Source of the DNA: an uncultured Verrucomicrobia subdivision 3 bacterium
GTDB taxonomy: Bacteria > Verrucomicrobiota > Verrucomicrobiae > Limisphaerales > UBA11358
NCBI GenBank assembly: GCA_903921455.1
Contig: CAIXPZ010000072.1
Coordinates: 1 to 51,234, forward strand
Direction: 5' to 3'
Length of the DNA stretch: 51,234 nt
A program made the translations under genes and the position numbers. Below the pieces are notes generated by a model. It did no database searches. It was not told the DNA's origin and was given only the letters and a program-made list of their open reading frames with translations. Positions 35,065 to 43,601 of this stretch are shown in pieces; the stretch's first letter is position 1, and each line of letters begins with the position of its first letter.

Positions 35065-36816
35065 TCAATTTTTGGCGGCATAATTCTTCCAGGCCGGGTC
35101 GCCGTAAACCCCGGCCGTCTTCGGGTCAATCTTCTCAAAGCCGACTCGGAACGCCGGCGAACTCCGCGGCAGGGTGACGTCGGGCCAATTGCCGACAAAC
35201 GTTAAGTTCGTCAGGAGCGAGCCGGATTCATGGCCGGTCTTTTGCCAGTCTGCCAAATCCCCATTCGGAAAAAGCGGCATCGGCGAGCCGACATAGACGA
35301 AACAATTGCTGCGGCTTTCAAACTGGATCTTTGCCCAGGGCCCGGTGAAAAAGGGCGCGTTGGAGCTGACGATGAGATTGTGTTCGAGGTTGAAGGAGAG
35401 GTGGTCTTCAACCCGCGTCGCTTGCATCGGCGGGCCGGAGCTGAAGGCGAAGATATTGTTCGCAACGTGATTGGTCGCACCGTAGTGCTGGTGGAATGCG
35501 CCGCCGGTGCGCGGCATGGCACAAGTGCAGTTCCACACCAGATTGCTCTCAATCCGCCAGCCGGTGCTGCCTTCATCGGGATAGATACCCCAGCCGCCAT
35601 AGTCATGCGCCCGCACATCAAAAAAGACGTTGCCGACACAGGCGCTCCCGGAACTCACGCCCAGGGTATAAATACCGCCCATATCGCTCAAGATGCCCTG
35701 ACCGATGTGATGAACGCGGTTGAACCCGATGAAATTATTGGTCGCGAGGCTGCGGCCATAACCCCAGGTCCAGCCGATGGAAATCCCGGTAAAAAACGTA
35801 TCGCTGATGTCATTGTGCGTGATCCGATTGTCGGCGCTTTGGCCGACCCAGAGCCCGACGGCGCTGGGATGAACCCGCCCGCAGCCGTGGATGATATTGT
35901 TATCAACAGTTATGCCGGCGGTCTGTTGTTCGGGATCATCCCGGATGATCGTTTCGCCAATGCGCAAGCCGCCGGCACCGAGATCTTCAAGCCGGCAATG
36001 CTGCACGCGACCATCATGACATCCCCGGCGGAACCAGATGCCATAATTTCCCGTGTGGCCAACTTCACAGTTCTCAAAAGTGATATTCCGTGCGTCATCC
36101 ATTTCAATCGCGGCTCCCATCGCGGCCGCTGCCTGCATGGGAGGACAACCTGTGGCCGGCATCAAATAACCGGCGTGCTGGAAGCGGAGCCCTTTGAAAT
36201 GAATCCCGGCTGAACCCCGGATTTCCAGCAAATGTTCCAGGACCGGGGCGATCAGTTCCGTGTTGGTATAAGTTTCACCCGGTAACGGCCGATAAGTTAA
36301 CCCGCCATTCGCATCCAGGACAAAACTGCCGGGCGGCATCGGCATCTGCGGTGAGTTTTCAAGGATGAAGCGGCTTTGGGTGTTCCACGGATTCCATGGT
36401 TTCATCCGCTCACCTGAGACGGTGATGGTGTTGGAAGTTGAATCAAACGAGGAAACCGCATAACGGCTGGTATCCCATTTATGATACACCAATAGTTGCA
36501 CGTTATGCAAAGCCGCCGCCTCGACGGGCAGCGCCGCCAGAGCGCTCGCGGGAACGCCGACGGTTAGGGTTGCCATGCCATCCGACAACTCATCCTGTTT
36601 CAGGCTGGTGATATTGGAAAATCCCTCAACCGGCCATCGGGCGCGGGTGGCGCGACGGCCATTGACGTAAAGCTGCTCAAACCGAAAGTCCGTTTGTGCG
36701 CGCCAGACACCGGTTGCGTCCCGCGAGATATCGGTCAAGCACACCCCGCCGCTGATGCAAGTATGTTCTGGATCCGAAGCTTCCCAAGAAGTGTTGGCAT
36801 CCCGCTCATCAAGCAC
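35065..36816 (-). CDS. C-terminal 583-codon fragment of the interrupted beta-helix gene
   Basis: This intact frame follows the amber codon and would start at an internal GTG (36814-36816). It contains the beta-helix repeats and a polar C-terminus (AGVYGDPAWKNYAAKN), but no signal peptide, so the fragment alone should not be exported. It could be a pectate-lyase-like or polysaccharide-binding solenoid; I see no convincing catalytic site. Read with the N-terminal fragment it makes one ordinary gene. Confidence 0.6.
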   Translation of the reverse strand: MLDERDANTSWEASDPEHTCISGGVCLTDISRDATGVWRAQTDFRFEQLYVNGRRATRARWPVEGFSNITSLKQDELSDGMATLTVGVPASALAALPVEAAALHNVQLLVYHKWDTSRYAVSSFDSTSNTITVSGERMKPWNPWNTQSRFILENSPQMPMPPGSFVLDANGGLTYRPLPGETYTNTELIAPVLEHLLEIRGSAGIHFKGLRFQHAGYLMPATGCPPMQAAAAMGAAIEMDDARNITFENCEVGHTGNYGIWFRRGCHDGRVQHCRLEDLGAGGLRIGETIIRDDPEQQTAGITVDNNIIHGCGRVHPSAVGLWVGQSADNRITHNDISDTFFTGISIGWTWGYGRSLATNNFIGFNRVHHIGQGILSDMGGIYTLGVSSGSACVGNVFFDVRAHDYGGWGIYPDEGSTGWRIESNLVWNCTCAMPRTGGAFHQHYGATNHVANNIFAFSSGPPMQATRVEDHLSFNLEHNLIVSSNAPFFTGPWAKIQFESRSNCFVYVGSPMPLFPNGDLADWQKTGHESGSLLTNLTFVGNWPDVTLPRSSPAFRVGFEKIDPKTAGVYGDPAWKNYAAKN

Positions 36817-36831
36817 CAGCGTTTGGGTTAG

Positions 36832-37089
36832 CTAATACTTGCCGCGCACCAGAAGGATGGTCGCCGGTTGATTGGTGTGACCAGTCAGGCGCCAGACGCG
36901 AACAGAATCCCGGGCAGCCACGAGTGTGTTGGTTCCGGGCGCGGCATCGAAAATCCGCGCCACAGGCCGGACAACTTTACCAGGCAGTGCAAGAGTCGAT
37001 TGCGCAAACGAAATGGCAATCAGAAAGGCCAGCAGGGTAATTTGGATTGGCAACTTGGGGCGCATGGCTTTGTGACGGTGAACTGACAT
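36832..37089 (-). CDS. N-terminal fragment (signal peptide) of the interrupted beta-helix gene
   Basis: An 85-codon frame with a clear signal peptide and the start of a mature protein ('DAAPGTNTLVAARDSVRVWR', typical of the first turn of beta-helix proteins), ending in TAG. The real start may be the ATG at 37065 (MRPKLPIQITLL) rather than 37089. It is unlikely to be a stand-alone gene. Confidence 0.6.
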   Translation of the reverse strand: MSVHRHKAMRPKLPIQITLLAFLIAISFAQSTLALPGKVVRPVARIFDAAPGTNTLVAARDSVRVWRLTGHTNQPATILLVRGKY

Positions 37090-37140
37090 TTAGCCCGTTA
37101 TTGCCGAACGAAGGAAGAAAAAGAACGCCCCGCTGCCAAC

Positions 37141-37169
37141 AAAAAAGCGAGGCCGTTAGACCTCGCTTT
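37141..37169 (-). terminator. Rho-independent terminator of rpmB
   Basis: Read leftward, AAAGCGAGG pairs with CCTCGCTTT across an 8-nt loop (TCTAACGG) and ends in a run of six T. It lies about 20 bp past the rpmB stop. Confidence 0.87.
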
Positions 37170-37190
37170 CAAGTAATTGTCTGGTTCGGC

Positions 37191-37463
37191 TTACGCCTTC
37201 TTGGCGACATCGCCCTTTTTCCAGGTGCGCTTGGGCGCCTTGGTGACGATGCCCTGCTTGAGCGCGGCGGCGGAAACGCGGATGTAGCGGACTTCGCCGC
37301 TGGGCAGGAGCGCCTTCACGCGCTGCAAATTCACGTGGAATTTGCGCTTGGTGATCGCGGTGATGTGCGTGCCGATGCCGCCAGTTTTCTTGGCTTTACC
37401 AGAGCGCCAAATGATGCTGCCCTTCATCGGGCGTTTGCCGGTCAATTCACAAATGCGTGCCAT
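37191..37463 (-). CDS. rpmB: 50S ribosomal protein L28 (bL28)
   Basis: The 90-residue protein is the large-subunit protein bL28: MARICELTGKRPMKGSIIWR gives the conserved start, followed by a basic, Lys/Arg-rich chain (RKFHVNLQRVKALLPSG, YIRVSAAALKQGIVTKAPKR). The initial ICELTGKRP carries a single Cys, without the CxxC zinc pair of some bL28 forms. The start at 37463 is fixed by the family; a much longer frame extends upstream, antisense to the DUF1015 gene, and is rejected. It ends in a terminator, so it is probably transcribed alone. Confidence 0.96.
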   Translation of the reverse strand: MARICELTGKRPMKGSIIWRSGKAKKTGGIGTHITAITKRKFHVNLQRVKALLPSGEVRYIRVSAAALKQGIVTKAPKRTWKKGDVAKKA

Positions 37464-37586
37464 AAATAGTTCTTTCGTTAAAGAGCCGCAAAGCGTAGCA
37501 GCGAAATCCCCGCTGACAAGTTCTTTTTCCGGGAAATTCTGCGTGCCTTTGCCGCGCGCCAAACGTATCTTCACGGCGCAATTTTT

Positions 37587-38801
37587 ATGGCTACACTCAA
37601 ACCCTTTGCCGCCCTGCGACCGCAACCCGAACTCGCCGCCCAAATCTGCGAACTGCCCTACGACGTGATGTCGTCCGAGGAAGCCCGCGTGATGTCGTCC
37701 GGCAAACCGTTGAGCTTCCTGCATGTCAGCAAACCGGAGATTGATCTCGCGCCGGGCACGGATTTGTATTCGCCAGAAGTTTATGCCAAGGGCAAAGAGA
37801 ATTTTGCGAAGCTCATCGCTCAAGGCGCACTCAAGCAGGATGCGCAGCCGGCCTTTTATCTTTACCGCCAAGTCATGGGCCAACATTCGCAGGTCGGCCT
37901 CGTGGCCGCCGCGAGTTGCGAGGAATACCTGGCAAACATCATCAAGAAGCATGAGTTGACCCGCGTGGACAAGGAGGATGACCGCGTGCGTCACATCGAG
38001 GCGCTTAATTCCCAGACCGGCCCGGTGTTCCTGACGTATCGCGCCTCCGAAAATTTCGATGCGTTCGCCGCGAAAAAAATTTCCGAGACCCCTGCCGTTG
38101 ATTTTACCGGCAATGATGGCGTGCGCCACACTTCGTGGACGATTTTCAACACAGAAGATATCGCCTTTGTCGCCGCGCAGTTCGCACAAATTCCGGCGCT
38201 TTACATCGCCGACGGCCATCATCGCAGCGCGGCGGCGGGCCGCGTTTTCAAATCGCGCAACGGCGCGGGCCACAGCGGGCAGTTCCTTGCCGTGATTTTT
38301 CCGCACAACCAGATGCAGATTTTGCCCTACAACCGCGTGCTGAAAGATTTGAACGGCCTCACGCCGCGGGAACTGATTTTGAAACTGGAAAAGGTATTTG
38401 AAACCATTCGCACCGGCGAAGCGACGCCGAAAGGCAAGCACCAGCTTGGATTGTTCCTTGAAGGCAGATGGCACCGGCTCACCTTCAAGCGCGAGTTCAC
38501 CATGATTGCCGACCCGATTGAAAAGCTCGATGTGACGCTGCTGCAAAAGCACGTCCTCGCGCCCGTCTTCGGCATTGACGATCCGCGCACGAGCAAAAAA
38601 ATCAATTTCGTCGGCGGCATCCGCGGCACGGCGGAACTGGAGAAGCTGGTGAACAGCGGCGAATACGCCTGCGCATTCAGCACGTTCCCGACCAGCATCG
38701 AAGACCTCATGGAGATCGCCGACGCGGGCGGCATCATGCCGCCCAAGAGCACCTGGTTCGAGCCAAAGCTCCGCGACGCGATGTTCTGCCACATGATCTG
38801 A
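37587..38801 (+). CDS. DUF1015 family protein
   Basis: The 404-residue protein shows the DUF1015 hallmarks: ATLKPFAALRPQPELAAQIC at the start, LPYDVMSSEEARVMSSGKPL, SFLHVSKPEIDLA, the central LYIADGHHRSAAAGRVFKSR motif, and a C-terminal KSTWFEPKLRDAMFCHMI. Members are cytoplasmic, with the ADGHHR motif thought to form an active site; some are linked with serine or D-3-phosphoglycerate metabolism in databases, but no reaction is established. It is divergent from rpmB and followed by a strong terminator. Confidence 0.93.
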   Translation: MATLKPFAALRPQPELAAQICELPYDVMSSEEARVMSSGKPLSFLHVSKPEIDLAPGTDLYSPEVYAKGKENFAKLIAQGALKQDAQPAFYLYRQVMGQHSQVGLVAAASCEEYLANIIKKHELTRVDKEDDRVRHIEALNSQTGPVFLTYRASENFDAFAAKKISETPAVDFTGNDGVRHTSWTIFNTEDIAFVAAQFAQIPALYIADGHHRSAAAGRVFKSRNGAGHSGQFLAVIFPHNQMQILPYNRVLKDLNGLTPRELILKLEKVFETIRTGEATPKGKHQLGLFLEGRWHRLTFKREFTMIADPIEKLDVTLLQKHVLAPVFGIDDPRTSKKINFVGGIRGTAELEKLVNSGEYACAFSTFPTSIEDLMEIADAGGIMPPKSTWFEPKLRDAMFCHMI

Positions 38802-38819
38802 AGTGTTGTTGTGCAGCCA

Positions 38820-38848
38820 AGCGACGCTCTTTCGGGCGTCGCTTTTTG
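38820..38848 (+). terminator. Rho-independent terminator
   Basis: A perfect 8-bp stem AGCGACGC/GCGTCGCT with the loop TCTTTCGG is followed by a T run (TTTTG). It separates the DUF1015 gene from the sigma-factor gene. Confidence 0.88.
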
Positions 38849-38887
38849 CTTTGTAACAATTTCCCTTCGCGGCTGTCTTGCAGTTAA

Positions 38888-41740
38888 ATGGCAACCATCG
38901 AGATGACCGACAGCGTCCAGACCAGCGCGCAACAGGACGAATCCGCCGTAGCCGCCGTGCGCGGCGGCGATGCCGAACGCTACCGCGAACTCGTCGAGCG
39001 CCACGAGCGCCGCGTCTATGCCGTGGCGTGGAGCCGCCTCGGCGATGCCGCGCTGGCGGAGGAAGTCACGCAGGAGGCGTTCATCCGCGCGTATCGGCGG
39101 CTGTGGCTGCTGGGCGACGGTGCGAAATTTTCCGGCTGGGTCAACACCATCGCCCGCCGCGTCGCCATCAATTCCGGCCTGCGCCACCGCCGCGAACTCA
39201 ACAAGCGCGAACGCTGGGCGCTGGAAAACTCCGACGAATCGGCGGCGGAATATTCCTCTTCCGAAACTGAGCCGCCGCCCACACCGGAAACCTTGCGACA
39301 GACGTTGGCAGAACTGCCCGTCGCGCACCGCGAATGTCTGGTGCTGTTTTATCTCGAAGGCAAGAGCGGCGCGGAAGCGGCGGCAGCGCTGGGCATTGCC
39401 GAAACCGCCTTGCGCGTGCGCCTGCACCGCGCCCGCGCCGCCATGCGCAAACGGCTGGAGGAAAAACTCGAAGTCTCGCTGACCAAACTGCGCCCGGCCC
39501 AATCGCTCGTCCCCGCCGTCATGGCCGGGGTCCTGGCCTCATCGTCCGCCAAGGCGGCGACGGCGGGCGGCATCGGCGCGACGATTTTGGGAACGCTGGC
39601 AAAGGGCACGCCGTTCAAGTGGCTTTTCATTTTTCTTGCATGGCTACCTTTGATGCTGCCGGCGATCATGATTTTGCCAGGATTATTTTTTCAGCGCTGG
39701 CAGAGGCGCGATGAACAACGGAATTTCCGGGATCCAAAGGGTTTTCGAGCCAGCCTGCACCGTCAGATCAATCCAAGTTTCCTGGTGGTTTCGTTAGTGG
39801 TGATTGGGATGTTTCTAGTATATATCGGGACCGCGTCCCGTTTTTTTGGAACCAAAGAGTTTTTTCTCATCCTCGGACTGTTCATGCTGGCATGCTTGGG
39901 TTTTGCCGCGCGACAGCTTCAAATAAACTGCAATCGCTTTCAGGTCTGCTCGCTCTTCGCCAACCTTGTCATGTGCGCGGTCTGTTTGTTTATCGCTGCG
40001 GGATGGGTGCCGGTCTTTACCGTAGTCTATGCCAGTTTGCTTACTTCATCTCTGACCATGTTCATAAAGAACTCCCGGCTGCTGCGGATGGACAACAATC
40101 TGTTCCTCCGGGCAACGCAGGGAATGTTGCCGCCCGCCACCACGACGGCGACGAAGGAATCCTCAACCCGTTTTGACCGCTCCAGCCTCCGCGCCTTTGC
40201 CCGATTTCTGGGCGAACGGCAATTGGTCAATAATTTTCGCTGGGGAATAAACGGATTGACGCTTTACATGCACGGTGTGAAATCGCCTTTGATGGCGATC
40301 TGGAACCGCATTTTCCCATCAGTCAGAAATAATTCCAGTGTCACGCTCGGTTGGGATGGCTTGGTGGTGGCGCATTGTGGAAGAATAGACGCGGCCGGCT
40401 TGGAAGTCTTGCGACGCCATGCAACCGCCGACCTGCCTGGATTGGAAAATCAAGTAGCTCTCGCCGTGGCGGAGACATGGCAGAATTTTCGAGCCGGCAA
40501 TTTCACGGGCGCCCAGCGAGCCATCGGCCAGGTTCCCGATGCCGAAATATTTGTCGTGCCGCCGACCCGGACGAGGGCGCAATTTTGGCAGCGTCTTTTT
40601 TTCGGAAGCATGTTGACGATATGTCTGCTGATGATGGCCCTGGTCTGGCTCTTTAAAGAAAGGCTTTCCGGCATGAAACCGGTCTATCTCACCGAGGCGC
40701 AAGTGCGAGAGTTTTTCAGTCTGATCAGCACCAATCCAAATCCGCTTGTTCCTGAAAAATTGATTGGCGGAGAAAAAGGCTATTCTCAAAAAGGATTTGC
40801 ATGGGATCCCCACAATGCCTTATTTGGCTGCCTGGTGCTGCCGGGAACAAATGTTTTCACCCCGCGCGGATTACAGGCAGTTTATTCGACAATCCTTGGA
40901 AGCGACGACCTTGAAAAATGGCGGCAAAAATCAAATCGTCTGCAATCCTTTGTGAATAGCCAGTATCAGCGTGCGATTTACGAAGGTTGGGTAAGCTGGC
41001 CGTTATTGAACTTGCAACCCGCCGATTGCGAAGCATTTTTGCACACAAATCGTTCTTTGATTTACTCTGGAGCATTTTCAGGAACAAATTGGGATCGTTT
41101 CTTATCACGTTGCGATGCTTGGTCATGGGTTAAATCACAACATTACGACGTGATGCGGATTCAAAATTGGGGTGTATGGGACCTGCGTTTTTTGAGTGAA
41201 GTAAATTCTCTCGACTTGGTTGACCGGGAAAAACTCATCCAACAAATCGCCGCCGTGCAGACGCTATCCGAACATCCGCCTGGCAATCCGCCCATTCACG
41301 ACTGGCGCGACGTGCGCGGTTTGTTTTTTACGCCGTGCTTTCCCGCATTGCAGGACACATATACATCGCTCGCCGCATTGGAAATGCTCGGCGGACTGGA
41401 CAAGATTGACCGCGAGGCGTGCATCACGGGCATTCTCTACCGCCATGAAGGCAGAGGCTTTTTCACCTCGCCCGATTCAGGCAGCTACAATGAATACCAC
41501 ATCGACGGCAGCGCACAGGACACGATTGCCGCTTATGAATCGCTGCGCATTCTCGGCGCGCTTGACCGCGTGAAAGATTTGGACAAATGGCAGTTCCGCG
41601 TGGACCGCCGACATCTGGCAGAAAATGACGTCACCTGGCACGACATCGAAGCGTGGGTCGCAACGCAACGGCTGGAGAACATTCTCCGCGAGCACAAGGC
41701 CCATCCTGCCGCGCCGTTTCGTTCCTTGCTGGAACCGTAA
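38888..41740 (+). CDS. ECF sigma factor fused to a multi-pass membrane region and a toroid-like C-terminal domain
   Basis: The 950-residue protein starts with an ECF sigma factor: region 2 (about 30-100, RYRELVERHERRVYAVAWSR ... VTQEAFIRAYRRLWLL ... GWVNTIARRVAINSG) and region 4 (about 135-195, LRQTLAELPVAHRECLVLFY ... SGAEAAAALGIAETALRVRL). The sequence continues without a break into hydrophobic helices near 244-268, 298-316, 325-343, 356-372 and 374-392. A cytoplasmic stretch (400-565) follows, then another helix (569-592) and about 350 extracytoplasmic residues. The last 150 residues (DTYTSLAALEMLGGLDKIDR, GFFTSPDSGSYNEYHIDG, DTIAAYESLRILGALDRVKD) resemble alpha/alpha-toroid repeats of prenyltransferase-like proteins. 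It is probably a self-contained membrane-tethered regulator, as no anti-sigma gene is next to it. Confidence 0.9.
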   Translation: MATIEMTDSVQTSAQQDESAVAAVRGGDAERYRELVERHERRVYAVAWSRLGDAALAEEVTQEAFIRAYRRLWLLGDGAKFSGWVNTIARRVAINSGLRHRRELNKRERWALENSDESAAEYSSSETEPPPTPETLRQTLAELPVAHRECLVLFYLEGKSGAEAAAALGIAETALRVRLHRARAAMRKRLEEKLEVSLTKLRPAQSLVPAVMAGVLASSSAKAATAGGIGATILGTLAKGTPFKWLFIFLAWLPLMLPAIMILPGLFFQRWQRRDEQRNFRDPKGFRASLHRQINPSFLVVSLVVIGMFLVYIGTASRFFGTKEFFLILGLFMLACLGFAARQLQINCNRFQVCSLFANLVMCAVCLFIAAGWVPVFTVVYASLLTSSLTMFIKNSRLLRMDNNLFLRATQGMLPPATTTATKESSTRFDRSSLRAFARFLGERQLVNNFRWGINGLTLYMHGVKSPLMAIWNRIFPSVRNNSSVTLGWDGLVVAHCGRIDAAGLEVLRRHATADLPGLENQVALAVAETWQNFRAGNFTGAQRAIGQVPDAEIFVVPPTRTRAQFWQRLFFGSMLTICLLMMALVWLFKERLSGMKPVYLTEAQVREFFSLISTNPNPLVPEKLIGGEKGYSQKGFAWDPHNALFGCLVLPGTNVFTPRGLQAVYSTILGSDDLEKWRQKSNRLQSFVNSQYQRAIYEGWVSWPLLNLQPADCEAFLHTNRSLIYSGAFSGTNWDRFLSRCDAWSWVKSQHYDVMRIQNWGVWDLRFLSEVNSLDLVDREKLIQQIAAVQTLSEHPPGNPPIHDWRDVRGLFFTPCFPALQDTYTSLAALEMLGGLDKIDREACITGILYRHEGRGFFTSPDSGSYNEYHIDGSAQDTIAAYESLRILGALDRVKDLDKWQFRVDRRHLAENDVTWHDIEAWVATQRLENILREHKAHPAAPFRSLLEP

Positions 41741-41781
41741 GGCGGTGGAGTCTGGAATGCTGGTTGCCCAGAAAATCTTTC

Positions 41782-42717
41782 GTGGTTAATCTTTCGCCCG
41801 GCCGTTATGATTTGCCCCGCTTGAACCGTTCCTCACTCACCCGTTTCGCGTGGCTGTCCATCGCCGCCGCGATTGCCACCATCGTGCTCAAGACGGTGGC
41901 CTATCTGATCACGGACTCGGTCGGTCTGCTGTCGGATGCGATTGAGTCCGGCGTGAATCTGATCGGCGGGATCATGGCGCTGGCGATGCTGACCGTGGCC
42001 GCGCGACCGGCCGACGAAGACCACGCCTACGGCCACAGCAAGGCGGAATACTTTTCCAGCGGCGTCGAGGGAACTTTGATTCTCGTGGCGGCCGTCAGCA
42101 TCGCCGTAACCGCAGTGGAACGGCTCCTGCACCCGCGCCCGCTCGAAGCCATCGGCATCGGCCTGCTCGTTTCCGTCGCGGCCTCAGTTATCAATCTCGT
42201 CGTGGCGCTGCTCATCCTGCGCGCCGGCCGCAAACACAATTCCATCACGCTCGAAGCCAACGCGCATCATCTGATGACAGACGTGTGGACCTCCGTCGGC
42301 GTGGTGGTGGCGGTCGGCCTCGTGGCGTGGACACATTGGATCTGGCTGGATGCCGTCGTGGCGCTGCTGGTGGCGGCCAACATCATCTGGACCGGGGTAG
42401 GCATTGTGCGCCGCTCGATTTCCGGCTTGATGGATGTTTCGCTTTCGCCGGCGGACATGGCGGTGGTGCGAAACACCTTGAAAGCCTACGAACAAACGGG
42501 CATTCAATTTCACGCGCTGCTCTCGCGGCAGGCGGGCGCGCGGAAATTTGTCTCCATGCATGTTCTGGTTCCCGGCGACTGGACGGTGCAGCACGGCCAC
42601 GAGCTGCTCGACAAAATCGAGGCGGACATCCGGCGGGCGCTGCCGGATTCTGTCGCCTTCACGCATCTCGAATCGCTGGATGACCCGGCGTCGTGGGCGG
42701 ATGAAAAACTAAGCTAG
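41782..42717 (+). CDS. Cation diffusion facilitator (CDF) family efflux protein
   Basis: A divalent-metal/proton antiporter of the CDF family, about 311 residues with six helices. Metal-site motifs are SDAIESGVN in helix 2 (Asp present, Asn in the second place, a known variant) and HHLMTD in helix 5 (HxxxD). A cytoplasmic C-terminal domain of about 95 residues follows (SLSPADMAVVRNTLKAYEQT ... HVLVPGDWTVQHGHELLDKI). The start is uncertain: GTG 41782 is chosen as it avoids overlap with the sigma gene; TTG at 41812 is possible. The frame itself opens further upstream. The metal is not predictable, though Zn, Co, Ni, Fe and Mn are typical. It is 7 bp before the next gene. Confidence 0.9.
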   Translation: MVNLSPGRYDLPRLNRSSLTRFAWLSIAAAIATIVLKTVAYLITDSVGLLSDAIESGVNLIGGIMALAMLTVAARPADEDHAYGHSKAEYFSSGVEGTLILVAAVSIAVTAVERLLHPRPLEAIGIGLLVSVAASVINLVVALLILRAGRKHNSITLEANAHHLMTDVWTSVGVVVAVGLVAWTHWIWLDAVVALLVAANIIWTGVGIVRRSISGLMDVSLSPADMAVVRNTLKAYEQTGIQFHALLSRQAGARKFVSMHVLVPGDWTVQHGHELLDKIEADIRRALPDSVAFTHLESLDDPASWADEKLS

Positions 42718-42724
42718 TCAACCC

Positions 42725-43567
42725 GTGAAGGTCGAATCCCATTTCAAAGGTTGGGCCAAGCCGGGAATCATCCCGCCGGGTCTCGCGGCGGGTGTGTCCG
42801 TTGAACCGCACGAAACCCTCGACGCCGTCAGCGGACACTTCCGCTTGTTTCAACTGCGCGACGGCCACCGTTTTTCCACCGACGACATTTTGACGGCGTG
42901 GTATGGCACGAGCTGGTGCCCGACCGCGCGCGCCGCGCTCGATCTGGGCAGCGGCATCGGCACGGTGGGCATGATTTGCGCGTGGCGGCTGGCTGCCGCT
43001 AGATTTGTCACCGTTGAAGCACAAAGCGACAGCGTTGCACTGGCCCAAAAATCCGCGCGCTACAACGGACTCACCGAACGCTACGAAATCCGCCAAGGTG
43101 ATTTCCGCGACGCGGGCATGCTTCGCGCCGACGAGAGATTTGATCTGGTCACCGGCAGCCCGCCGTATTTTCCCCTCGGCGACGGCGTGGAGAGCGAGCA
43201 TCCGCAGAAACTTGCCTGCCGTTTTGAACTGCGCGGCACCGTCGCGGATTATTGCACGACCGCCGCCAAACATCTCGCCGCCGGCGGCTTCTTCGCGTGC
43301 GTGTTCCCGCATGAACCGGCGCAGCTCGCCCGCGTGGAGGCCGGCGCGCGCGCGGCCGGACTCGTCATTGTCCGCAAACGCCCGGTGGTTTTTCGCGAGG
43401 GCGATCCGCCGCTCGTCGGCTTGTTCGGCATGATGCGGGCGGAGGATTTGCCGGATTGGTTTCGCGGGCAGACGTGGACGGAGCCGGAGCTGATCATCCG
43501 CAGGCGCGACGGAAAGATTCACCCGGAATATTCCGCCGTGAAGCTGGCGATTGGCTTCCCCCCGTGA
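42725..43567 (+). CDS. TrmN6-like SAM-dependent methyltransferase
   Basis: The 280-residue protein has a class I methyltransferase fold: motif I ALDLGSGIGTVGMICAWRL, a GTVEA-like acidic loop (VTVEAQSDSVALAQKSARYN) and motif IV GSPPYFPLGDG, equivalent to the NPPY of N6-adenine methyltransferases but with Ser for Asn. The opening HFRLFQLRDGHRFSTDDILT is typical of TrmN6/YfiC, which methylates A37 of tRNA-Val. The Ser-for-Asn change may reflect another substrate. The start is GTG at 42725, 7 bp after the CDF gene. Confidence 0.88.
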   Translation: MKVESHFKGWAKPGIIPPGLAAGVSVEPHETLDAVSGHFRLFQLRDGHRFSTDDILTAWYGTSWCPTARAALDLGSGIGTVGMICAWRLAAARFVTVEAQSDSVALAQKSARYNGLTERYEIRQGDFRDAGMLRADERFDLVTGSPPYFPLGDGVESEHPQKLACRFELRGTVADYCTTAAKHLAAGGFFACVFPHEPAQLARVEAGARAAGLVIVRKRPVVFREGDPPLVGLFGMMRAEDLPDWFRGQTWTEPELIIRRRDGKIHPEYSAVKLAIGFPP

Positions 43568-43601
43568 GCCGCAAACTGGCGTCATGGTTTGATTTTCTCG
43601 C

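Larger units (their letters stand above)
35065..37089 (-). pseudogene. Right-handed beta-helix secreted protein interrupted by one in-frame amber codon
   Basis: The two open frames 36832-37089 and 35065-36816 lie in the same reading frame, separated only by one TAG (36832-36834) and five sense codons. Joined, they give a normal exported protein of 674 residues: signal peptide (PIQITLLAFLIAISFAQSTLA), an N-terminal part ending TILLVRGKY, the amber, then LTQTLVLDERDANTSW and a long right-handed parallel beta-helix. In this family the read VRGKY[Y/W]LTQTLVL would be a natural strand, so the stop looks like a point mutation of a tyrosine or tryptophan codon. It could be a recent pseudogene, a sequencing error or a suppressed stop. 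The beta-helix repeats (ITFENCEVGHTGNYGIWF, ITVDNNIIHGCGRVHPSAVG, ITHNDISDTFFTGISIGW) are intact throughout. Confidence 0.82.

Noticed and set aside
37464..38894. The long leftward extension of the rpmB frame
   Set aside because: It is antisense to the DUF1015 gene; bL28 begins at MARICELTG with normal length.
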